From: Leptasterias polaris
Lineage: Eukaryota > Echinodermata > Asteroidea > Forcipulatida > Asteriidae
NCBI GenBank assembly: GCA_037783415.1
Contig: JAZGTN010000006.1
Coordinates: 248,001 to 312,000, forward strand
Reading direction: 5' to 3'
Length of the DNA: 64,000 bases
Under the pieces are notes generated by a model. The model was not told where the DNA came from. It did no database searches and was given only the letters and a program-made list of their open reading frames with translations. The translations under genes were made by a program, and so were the position numbers. Shown one piece after another: positions 1 through 11,400 of the stretch (position 1 is its first letter; the number at the start of each line of letters is the position of its first letter).

Positions 1-43
1 TTATAAATGGTGTGAATTCTTTAAATCATTTTTCTGCTTGCAG

Positions 44-107
44 TGAATATGGATCACTGGTTGTTAATCATTTCAGGGGCGGAAAGTACATTGTATTTGA
101 AGAGTAA
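44..107 (+). CDS. candidate terminal exon of an upstream gene (3' fragment)
   Basis: A good acceptor (pyrimidine-rich tract ending TTGCAG at 38-43) is followed by an open frame of 20 codons ending in TAA at 105-107. The frame gives a C-terminal tail beginning EYGSLVVNHF and ending KYIVFEE, preceded by one base of a split codon. AATAAA at about 260-265 would end a 3' UTR of about 150 bases. I do not recognise the protein. It could instead belong to the gene that starts further right only if the stop were false, since the next convincing exon begins at 2303 in a different context. The call rests on the splice site, short frame and poly(A) signal only. Confidence 0.35.
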
Positions 108-259
108 ATTCACACAACAACCACCAACCTCATCAGCTTTTGTGTCTAAGACCCCCCCCCCCCCAAAAAAAAATATGAAAAACAAGAAAGAAATATAATT
201 AATGTTTTGTCATGAATTAGTGCATGCTCTTCGGCCTTTGGCTATGGATGACTGGTATG

Positions 260-265
260 AATAAA
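260..265 (+). terminator. poly(A) signal AATAAA
   Basis: AATAAA follows the stop at 105-107 by about 150 bases, with a T-rich stretch just after it. It fits the 3' end of the gene whose last exon is proposed at 44-107. Confidence 0.35.
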
Positions 266-1760
266 ACTTTTTGTTTTTAGTTTAATTACCACTTAGGGAG
301 CCTTGTTGGCGCTTTTCTGGTGCAAATCAGTCACAAGAATCTTTTCAGACGGCTTCCGTTTTATCATGGATATATTCAGACAAAAATAAATAAAAACGCT
401 GGAAAAACTTTACTGCAAAGAATGTTTAAAAACCCTCATGAAGTTGAATTCTGTTCCCACATGCTTGTACGAACATATAACGGGGATTTCATCACTTCTT
501 TGTCTGCATAAAAAGTGGCAGTATCTAGAATGGATACTGTTTTTAATAAGGTTTATGTCAATGTTGATGTAACCATGAGAACTTGAGGAACTCTTCCAAA
601 CTCTGCTCAGTTAAATGCAGGACGAATCGGTCCAAAAACAGCTGCATTCCCTCCCCAGTTAAATTGCCCAATCAATGTTACTGCTTGGTCTAGATTTCTC
701 TGGTATTTTTAATATTGTTTATCCTGCATTTGTTTTATTTTTGCCTTTACTTTTAATTTCTTAATCCCTGATGTAATCTTTTAGCCTTATGAAATTTTCC
801 TCCTTTTTTGTCTTGCAATTTTTTAACTGTGATGAATTTTACTGTGCCTTTAACACAATTCAGCCCTTGGGCTGCAATGTTTGATTTTTTGTTTATAAAC
901 CAACAAATAATAAATAATAATAATAATGTTGTCAAAAAGCTGACTTTCGGAAGTCAACATCGGTGATATACAGGAACAGATCCGCTACTGGAAAATACAA
1001 TTTCTTTAAATTATTACTACAGATGTTAGCGCCCCCATGCGTCTGAAAGCACCGTATACATAACAACGGATTTACACTCAACAATTAATGCTACATAAAC
1101 CCAAAGCATTAATGTATTCGATGGAAACCGAATATCCTCACTATCGTCGTTCTGAGAAAAATTCGCGTCTTCCTAAAAACCCGTTTCTCATGCAATTCAT
1201 TGACGACCGAGTATAGGGGCCTTTTAGTCACTCGTTGGACTATACAATTCCTTTATCGTCAATGCCTAGCAACGTTGAAAACAAAACCGCTGTAGTCTCA
1301 ACTCAAACATTTTGTTTTGTCCCACCTGGGTTTAATGTTGCTTTTTGAAAGTAGAGGTTAGACTTAGACTACGAAAATCCCTTCCAGAAACCAGTTTGTT
1401 TGTTTTCTTTTGGGGAATGAGGATATTTTATCAGAAGCAGCTGGGTTCTGAGCAGCAGGGGGTATACGTGCGTGTTTTTACTGTTAAATTCCGTAATTGC
1501 ATGTCAAGACGTATGTTATTTGTTTGGTTTTCTTGAAAATGTGGTTGGACGATAGTCTACCATTTGCTACAACATGATTCAGCTGTTGCGTGCAAACAGG
1601 TCTCAGTAAACTTTAAGGGGTCAAAGTTCAAGTTCAACAACTGCTCACTACGCATGTCCTAATAGTCATTTTGTTCCAACGTGAGTATTAGTGGTTAGGT
1701 GATTCTCACAGATTCTCGTGAACGATATTTGAAACAGTTCGGTTAGCACTGCTGTCACGG
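266..1760. other. no gene seen
   Basis: AT-rich non-coding sequence. Short open frames here have no recognisable motif and no matching splice sites. It should contain, or follow, the missing 5' part of the furin-like/CUB gene, but I found no signal-peptide exon. Confidence 0.4.
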
Positions 1761-1764
1761 CACC

Positions 1765-2045
1765 TAAACTTTGTATCCTGGGACCTAAATGTAGCCCCAA
1801 CCCAAACGTAACACAGAAACTAAATGTAGCACAGAATATAAACGTAGCCCACAATCTTAATGTAGCCCATACCAAGTGACTAAACGTACCCAGGACTTAA
1901 ATTTCACCCTAACCTTAAACTTAGATGTAGCTCATGAACCTAAATGTAGCCCCAACCTGGTATCTAAATGTAGTCCGAACCATGTATGCCTAAAAAGCCC
2001 GGGACCTATGTACCAATGTACCAATATACCTATGTACAGTTAGCC
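1765..2045. repeat. degenerate tandem repeat, unit about 20 bp
   Basis: Variants of ACCTAAATGTAGCCCCAACC recur at least eight times with substitutions and small indels (for example around 1785, 1818, 1857, 1945 and 1965). It looks like an old, decayed minisatellite. No coding potential seen. Confidence 0.6.
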
Positions 2046-2302
2046 CGGTCGATACATAAAAATACAGGCATGAGGCTGCGTTATCATGTACTCGCAATAA
2101 GGAGAGTGCACTATATGGAAGGGTAAGAGAAACAAAGTTGCTTTTGCTGCGATTACGAATCGTTTAGTGAGTAGTGACAACATTTAGTCTGTACAACTCA
2201 AACAATTATTTATAAATGGAAAACAAAAAGGAGGGAAAAGCTGATGAAATTACTTGAACATTTGAAAAACGAAATTGTGAGATTTCCTTTTTATTTTGAC
2301 AG

Positions 2303-2409
2303 ACTGTCACGTGGGATGTGTAAATGGATGTTACGGGCCCGGCCAAGACGATTGCTGCCACGAACAGTGCTTGGGTGGATGTACCGACGGAACCGACACA
2401 GGATGCACC
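2303..2409 (+). CDS. exon: furin-like cysteine-rich module, first part
   Basis: Acceptor TTTTGACAG ends at 2302 and donor GTAAAT begins at 2410. The 107-nt exon enters in phase 1 and leaves in phase 0. It encodes a cysteine-dense stretch including GCYGPGQDDCCHEQCLGGCT, which matches the CxGxC...DCCHxQCxxGCxGP pattern of EGF-receptor and insulin-receptor furin-like repeats. Cysteine spacing is intact. The upstream exon is not identified. Confidence 0.88.
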
Positions 2410-5400
2410 GTAAATAATGACGATTCTGGTTTGGTCTGGGGTGTATTGCAAGTCTTGCACTTATTCGAACATTTGGGGGAAGCTTGTTCTAACGCTCGGG
2501 AAGGAAACAAAATAATGATGCACGATCGAATACAAGCAAGGCTTGTTGTTGAGTCTCTGACCTTCAATGTGCCGGCACCATTTCAGTCATGCTCCCTGTA
2601 CCCAATAACAGTAATAAATGCAAATATATTGCACAAAAAAAAGAGCCAGTCTATTTTTTCCTTCCAGCCTCGGTTTGGGCACAATGATTTGGATTGGGAA
2701 AAATCAAAATAGCCACACCATGTAAAAGGTCTATTTGTTGGGCTAGGATGGGTGCTTAGACATAAAACTAGAATGTTACTGTTTTTTAAAGGTATGTTTG
2801 TAGCAACTATGAGAGTAGACTTTCATTTCCCCCTTTACCATTTCTCTTTCAAGCCGCATGTTTTGTTAGTGAGTAGGGCACGTACGTAGACGGATTATTT
2901 CATTCAAACTAACACTCGTTGTGTGTGTGTTTTCATTTTCAATTCTTGCTGAAATTTGTAGTGGGCAACCAAGAGTTTGCCCTGGAAAGGCCACTTTTCA
3001 AACTGTAGCATGGGGGTGGGAGTCGGCATCCTTCATGCATATACATAGTCCCTAGAAAAGTTCCAATTGCAAGATAAACCCAATTCAACATTGTAAAACA
3101 AGCTCAGTTTTTTAATGTTGTTCTTAAGATGAGCTCTTTGGCAACAATCTTATTCATGCAGGAGGATTCAAATTCAAAATTGTTTTCATCGCGATGATAT
3201 AGTCTGTAAGCCCGAACATTGACCACATGCATCACTTCACTTCGAAGCTTGTGGATGACGGAAAAAGTCAATTGACCATCGTTTTGAAAACTTACTGTCG
3301 GAGTCAAACTCTTGGTGGTGCACTGTATTGAGAATTCCTCCGTATTTTAGTAAACCCATTTTATCGATTAATCAAAGGTAGGCCTACTTATACAGTTTTA
3401 TACCATCTTTCAAAAAAAAACACCCCAAAACACGCGAGTAATACCGTTGGTATATGTATAGTTCACAGATAATTTTGTAACACCGAAAACAACAAAGACA
3501 AATTGAGATTCAAATTTTCGTTCACCATTTTGTTACTAATTTGTATGTAGGCCCTTCATGTAATAAAATGTCTTCAATTTTGCAGGAATGCTTGAATGTG
3601 AATCTGAACGGGGCATGCAAGGAAAACTGTGGATCACCATTCTTGTACAATGAAGTCACGTTTGATTTGGAACCAAATCCGGATTTCTCATTCAAGTATG
3701 GACGCGAGTGCGTTGACACATGTCCAAAATGTAAGATTTCTAAAAACTAATTGGATGTTCTTCATACATGGTTTGATATGCAATGGAAAACCTTTGCGAG
3801 ACGCTAGGTGATAGTTGACTTCATATTCTCGGAAAAGGGCTCATGTTCAGAACTAGTATGCAAACATTGAACATTAATTTTACCCGGTATGACTGCTGCC
3901 ACCAGGCGACATCATGATCGCTACAAACCCCAAATTTAAAAACTAAAATCTTTTTAAAAGTGCTGTTTTTCCATGATGAGGAGTATTCAAATTTTATTAT
4001 GAGTAACAGTCTGTACATTTGCAACGGATTCACAGGGGTAAACCATGGGTATGTAAACCATGGGTATGTAAACAGTGGCTTGTGCGATAGTTTTGAACGG
4101 GGAGAGTTTACTAGTGGTACGGATTCCAGTGTTCCAAATCCCATTGCACAAATGTTCTGCAGAAACGAAACTATACATCACCATTTTACCCGACAACATA
4201 GAGAATTTCACTTTTCATTTGCAAGAACAACTGTTTTTAAAAATACAATTAGGCATGAAGGCCCTAAGTACTGGAAGTCCTTACATAAATCACTCCAGGG
4301 CACTCGTAGCTTTCCATTATTTAAATCTAAACTTAAATCGAAATTACTATCTAATTATAATAGCTCAGATTAATCTCCTTACTGGGTTGCTACTCTGTAT
4401 TGCTACTCTGTATTACTACTCTGCAATATTATGTTTTCGTGTGTTATGTACAATTTAAAATGTATACGTTCAATTGTTTTTCATTAAATGTTTGTATTAA
4501 TTCATGTTAAAGGGGATCTCTACTCGACAAGCTCTGCTTTTTGGGGATCCCCTTCCACCATCTCTAATTAGAAAATAATGCGTCCAAAGTGTATAAATAT
4601 ATTTTGTAAAACAAGCTTGAACTTTTAATACCCAAAACTACATGTATGTATTTATGCCTTGTCACATAATGAAATGAGATGTGGTAAAAATAATAAAGAA
4701 TGAATGAATGAATGAATGAATGTGTTTAGAACCTAATAATAATTATGTTTATTCTTCATAATATATCTTGTTACTGAGCAGTTGTATCCACTGAACTGGA
4801 AAGATGTGTGAATCAATGTAGCCCTGGGAACAGAAAGGAAGGGGACCAGTGCGTCAAGTGTGGTGGAGCATGCCCGCGAGAAGGTAAGTACCATCACAAA
4901 CATTGACAAAATAATCATAAGACAATAAAGTGATACAATTCCACCCCATAACACCATAGTGTTTTTGTCAGGTTTGGGAGTCCCTAAAACAAATCTTAAG
5001 AGCATTTTAAAAGCTATCTCAAAATGGCATTGTTTTACAGTTTTAAGCAACAGCTGTGAATGATTATTATTAATGGTCAATAAGAATTATACCTAATATG
5101 TCAACTAGGGAAATGGAGAAAAAATGGTTTTGTAGATTTCTCTATTGACAGACGACAACAAAACTACTACTGGAGAAGACGAAACAAATTAGAAGACAGA
5201 CAGAACGACAGATGAAGACGAAGACAGACACGGAAAACAAGGACCATGGTTCATAAAAGAATAATCATTAGCAAAGGGTTGCTTTACACCAAAAACCAAA
5301 TCCAATCACCACATACCAGACACTCATCAAACTCGGATGTTCCAATGATATCTTAATGATGCTATTAAAAGACTTTAAAGAACTGTTTACATTTCCCTCA

Positions 5401-8400
5401 ACTTTAGGAGCCACAAATCCACTAATAAGGGACCAGTGTGACGGCGTCAAACCGTACCCGTGGGGCGTGATCAACAGAAAGAACCGCCCAACTGGTAACA
5501 AGACTTGTACACAAGTGCTGATTGGTTCACATGGCAGTACACTTCAGCTCAAGTTTCGTGACGTAGATGTTCACAATGCAATAGGTGAAGGTTTTTCGAA
5601 GATAATCATAACCATAATGTACGGAAGTACAAACTGAAAGGTTAAGATGGTGTCAAAGACAATATTTAGCATTACTTTGTGACATTCAAAAAGATGAAGG
5701 GTAACATATTTTCGTTCAACTCCCAAGCATATAGGCCTAAGGCACAGAAACTCCCAATATGTTTATGAGTGTTTTTCAATTGGACTTCCTGTCACAATAA
5801 GGTTTACTCGGTCGGAGGCGAGTAAAATAAAAGCTGTCAAAAATTCCCCAAATCACTATTAGAAAAGGATGGCTAATAATGCTTTTAATAAAAAGCACAG
5901 ATAACAGTCAATCGTATTTTGATTGGAAATTGTAGCTTTAAAAAAATGTATAGCGGCTGTTGCCGGCTGCAGCTGAGGCTTGATGATCGTCACTTAAACA
6001 AGCTTTGGAAACGCCCATAACAACACTATTAGCAGCAGCCGTAGCGACAACGTCAGTTCGGACACGTCATGATATTCTTTGTTGTTTTCAAAACATCACC
6101 ACATAATAGACTGTGCAAGTCTCGCGCGTATCCGAACGAGAAAACACGTCAAACGAAGAACATTTTTATTTCTGAAATTAAATCTTTGTTTTAAATTATA
6201 TCTCACGACAAAATCTGAAAAAAAAAAAAAAATCATTACAATTTTATGAAAGGTTTTAGTTTTTGAAAAAACAAATCACAATAATGTGTATATTAGGTAT
6301 TTAAAAAAAATAAAACTCTGGGACAAGGATGCTTATTTGATGCTTATTTGAAGGTCAAACGGGTCTTAAATGGGCCCGTATCGCAGTTTAAAGAGGATGC
6401 TGACGCCTCAACAACCATAGACTGCAATGAAAAGGGTTTGCTTTGCAATTACAGCATCTGGCGATTATAATTGCGCATCCAAAACAAGCGTTTACGTAAG
6501 TTTTATGATCGGAGGCGAGCACAAAATTCTTAATTTTTTGCAATAACCGGAAGCTGAGGTCAAGTTTAATTCTTGGGTTTTCTTCGTTATATTGTTGAAT
6601 TGGTTTTACTTTCATATTTTGTTATCACTTAGTATTACATTCCCAACAACATGTATACTTTTCTAGGTCATAACCTACGTTAAACTAAAATAATTTACGA
6701 AACAAAATCTCGCCCACGTAAAACTCCATATGGTTGGGACCACTATGGTCCCGGAAGTTCGAATGCGCGCGAGACTTGCACAGCCTATTTGATGAAATTC
6801 CAATAGACCCTTCCCATGAAATATGCTAATTACATTCACGCATGCGTACAGACACTATTGGTTGGAAAACGCCATAGAGATGTGCACTTAGCAGACGCAC
6901 AAAAGCGCACGCCACCATCATCCCCATACAAAAAGGCGCGATGTTCCATCAATTTGCCAACCAAAGTGCTAGTGCGCACGCGTGATGTGCAATTTACATA
7001 TTTCGTGGGAAGTTTCGTGGGAAGTGTCTATTAGTTGAATGATCTTGTGTAACAGGACCAAAGCAGTCAGGGTAAATTAAAGCTAAACACTGTGATTTAC
7101 TGAAGTCAGTAAAACAAATCATATTTATTCCATTCGAGTTTACTGGTTGATGTTTTTCTTGTCTTATCATTAATTTACAGATGAGGAGCTTGTCATAACC
7201 GCAGATGGATTCCAACAAATGTTTGACCGGAACTCTTATGCTTCGACCCTGACCCTACATGCCAGCGTGGCTTTGGTCCAGCACCGTACCTTTGCGAGTG
7301 GCCACGGGTACGCCCTCGAGTACGATTTTACTGCACCGAGCGAGGAACGTACTACGGGTAAGCTCAGTTTAAAGATACATGATTGGTACGGATAAAAACA
7401 CATCATTGTTTTAACTTAGTCTGAAAGCTTATACTGATATGAAGTTTATTCTAGATCAGAACCATTTTTTCTGTGAAATATTTCCCCCCTGAATTAAAGT
7501 CATATTCGAGAAAACTGTGTCTGGTAAAAAATTAAAATAACGCAAAAGGCTGATTTCGGTTGTTACTGCCAAAACTAAGGACAATATGTTTACATGCTGA
7601 AAATTTCCACAGGTTTGTTATTTCATGTCGAATGGTTGATCACAAAAACATGAACACTGTCTGGGACTCATTTTGTCAGCTCTACCAATCCTGCACAACC
7701 TTTAAAGCGGATCGCCCAATTCTTTGCCAATCGATAATTTTGTTATCTATATACGTAAAACGAATTAATTTTGTTTCTTCCTATTACTGTAACAAATTGA
7801 CAGGCTCACACCCTTGAACCATACCGTCTATATTTCTGTTTAAAACACGGTGGGTGAGTTCGAGTGATTATCTAAAAGCTAACCTCATTAGGCCTGTCTG
7901 CTACTACCATTTGCCCTGTTGGGCATTTCCCATGGCATTCTGTCAAAATTCATTCAGGAAAACTACAATTAAAACATTGTTTACGATGCCGATAATGTGA
8001 ATGTAGCTTGGTCGCACTTTGTAAACAGGCTCCTCTTTTGTTTCTTTTGTATATAAACGACATGCCCAGCTGTGTCAAAAATTCAACTGTAGCTCTATTT
8101 GCTGATGATTCTTTGTAGACTTCTGCAGAACGACCTTGATACTCTGTATGCATGGAGTTTAACATGGGACTTAAAATTCAACATTCAGAAGTGTCAAATC
8201 ATCACAATTTCTGGACGCAAACGGTGTGTCAATTTTGATTACAATTTGAACAATGTTTCTCTTCAAAGGACTGATTCAGTTCGTGATATTTCTTCGGATT
8301 TTGTTTGGAATTCTCATATTAATCACATCACCGGTAAATGCAATAAGATGGGTATGATCAAACGTACAATTGGTTATGATGCTCCCTGCAGAGTTTCCAA

Positions 8401-11400
8401 AACTCTTTATTCTGCATTAATTAGAAGTGACTTGGAATATTGTAGTTCAGTGTGGAGTGGAACATCTAAACGTAATATTAGGGTTGTTGAAGGTATTCAA
8501 AGACGGGCTACTAAATTTATTTTAAATCGTCCCCAGGAAGACTATAAGTCACGTTTAGAGCGTCTTGACATTTTACCACTGTCTTACAGAAGAGAAATAT
8601 GTGATTTAATACTCTTTTTTAAATGTACTATTGGTCAAATGGACATGAAATTTTAATGTGACCCAGGGCCGTCCTGCCACCAGACTTTCCTCTGATCCCT
8701 TCATGTTATCTGTTCCTCGTTGTAAAACTGAATCGCACAAGTCTTTTTATTTCCAGCGGATAGTCCCAATCTGGAACCAACTTCCTCTGTTAGCCAGATC
8801 GGGAGCTTCGTTGTCGTCATTTAAGGCTCATCTGCTACATTTTTATAAGGAAAACTTTGCCGCTTGTTTCTCAGCAGATGATGTGTGTACCTGGGTGTCG
8901 CACTGCTGTTGCCCCTGTTGTCGTATGTGATTGTCTGTTTAGCCTGAACGCTTTTTTTTTTTTTTAGTGGGCGGGGTACTTGTTGGTAATTTTTGTGGAA
9001 GGACGGCCTTGTAGAGGTGCTGGTCACCTGTTCCTCCTTGCCACTCACTGGCTCGGTTTTTATACAATTTTAAATATTTGTACCTATTTTTATATTCTCA
9101 GTCATAGTTTTATTTTTAGGATTATATCTATTCATTCCTTTTAGTGTTGCCAGTGTGAAGTGTAATAAAATTTAAATAAATTAAAATTAAAATCGTCCGG
9201 GCAGAAGTTCCCCCCATTAATGATGATGTTAATCCCCCTTTGCCACAGGGTACTTTTAGGTGTTCCAACATGTCCAAATGCATCGTTTGTAGACAACACA
9301 TCAGGGAATCAGACTCCTTTACCAGCCATACTGGTGGTACCACCCACAAGACAAGGGGTCATGTCACCTGCACCACCACTAATCTAATATATCTAATATC
9401 TTGCAGAGTCTGTGGTGTTCAATATATAGGTGAAACAAGAACTACACTCAAGAGGCGTTTTCTATGGCCACAGATCCATAGTCAACACCCAAAAGCTGGA
9501 TACACCTGTAGGGCACCACTTCAACCTTCCTAACCACTCCATTTCTGACATGAATTTACAGGGCATTGAGGCACTAGGTAACTGCAGAGAGACTGTCCGT
9601 CTGAGTAGGGAAAAACTTTGGATAAGGCGCATAAAGACCACTCAGCCCCATGGTTTGAATATCCAAGAAGGAAATGACTAATAACCTTTTGTTTTTGCCT
9701 TCTCCTTTTCCCACACAGTTATCCACTTTATTAGTCTGCCCTTCATTGTATTAACTAATTGTTTACCTCACTTCTAACCTTCCATTTTGTCCTTTGTGTT
9801 CCCAACTTCTTGTGGTCAAGCTATCCCCTTCCCTTCATAACCCCCCCCCCCCCCCCCCCCCCCCTTTGTCTTCATAATCCCTGCTCACCCCCTGCCTTCT
9901 CTGAATGCTTTCTGCTTTTCTCCCTCCACTCTCTCTATTCATGTATTTCCACTTGACTACTCTTGCAACTCTTGTCTGCTTGTATGTGTGTTGTGTGTTG
10001 TCATTTAGCCTTCGAGAAAGACTCTGCTAGGGTCGAAACGTCAGGCCACTAACTTATTGTTTGCATTTATACCACAGGTCCTTTTGGTTGGTAAGCAGTT
10101 TGCAACAGCTAATTCTATTTTCTCAAAATTAAAATTAAATAAAACATTGAAACAAATCTTTCGAAAAGTGGGCCATGAAATTAAAAGTGAATAATTTAGA
10201 TAAATCTGATCAGCACATACATTTCATTTGAAATATCATTAGGGTCTAAGCTCCTTAATCGAGATGTTTCACTGTAAACTTGATTCCGATTGACTCTTTC
10301 GTCAACAGGTTGTGACGTCATGCTCACGAACAACCAGGGAAACTTCTCAAGTCCCTATTACCCGAATAAATACAGGTATCGGCAGCAGTGTGTGTACCAG
10401 ATTGTACTAGACCCGGGGTATCGAGCGACCATCACCTTCCAAAGGTTCTACCTGCAGGGGGACGAGCCAGCTTGCCTTGCTGATAAGGTTGAGGTAAGAT
10501 CTGAGATTGGTCGGACTTTGTTTAGAGAAGTCCAAGTCCTTGGATTGAGTGAGAAAATGACTGTGAAAAGGATTGCGTGTGGCCTGTCAGAAGTCTTGGT
10601 ATAATGACCTAAAATTGACTTGTGCGAGTTGTTATAAGACTTAAGAGATAGGGGTATACCGAGTAAAACGCCCTCTACATCTACAAGGTATGCAGAGCCG
10701 TGTTCGAACATAGGATCCATTTATTTATAGCACCATGCTACGATTTACAAGGTTCTGTGCAATCTGCAGCCAATATACCAGAAAACACCAGGGGGACCCT
10801 TCTGAGTGTGCATTACACAACACACGGAACCAACAACTTAACGTCCCATCCGAAGGACGAAGCAATATTATATATGGTGAAGTGTCTCAGTGTTTAAAGA
10901 CACAAGCGTCAAGACTGGGACTCGAACCCACACTCTGCGGGTCAGAAGCACCAGACATTGAGTCCAGTGCGCATGACTGCGGTCACGATAATTATTGCTT
11001 TCCTTTTACGGTCACTGTTGTTTTAAATGGTAATCCACAACCCATAACACCTCTCAAAGAGCCTTGTCTATAGCAATATGTTGTGTGGAGAGCTTAATAA
11101 TAATATAGGCTAACATTATTTACGTTTTGTCTCCCACTGCCTAATACGCCACAACTGGAGCCGTTCCAGGGGTGTGTTTTTGTGACCCTGATCAGAAACA
11201 AGTTTCTGGCGTAACATTCACAAACCGAAACAATTTATGAGAGCTAAGCGAAGATGGGTCCGAACCAAAACTTCCCCCTGCCTAATGAGGTATCACTTTC
11301 AGATAACTTGGACTAACATTCTGCCTGCAGGTGACTGAGCCTCTACTTGGCACTATGATGACCTACTGCGGACGTAAAAGACCCCCGTTCACCATCACCT

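Noticed and set aside
3104..3307. Minus-strand 67-codon frame in the intron after the first furin-like exon
   Set aside because: Looks somewhat protein-like but has no recognisable motif, start context or splice sites.
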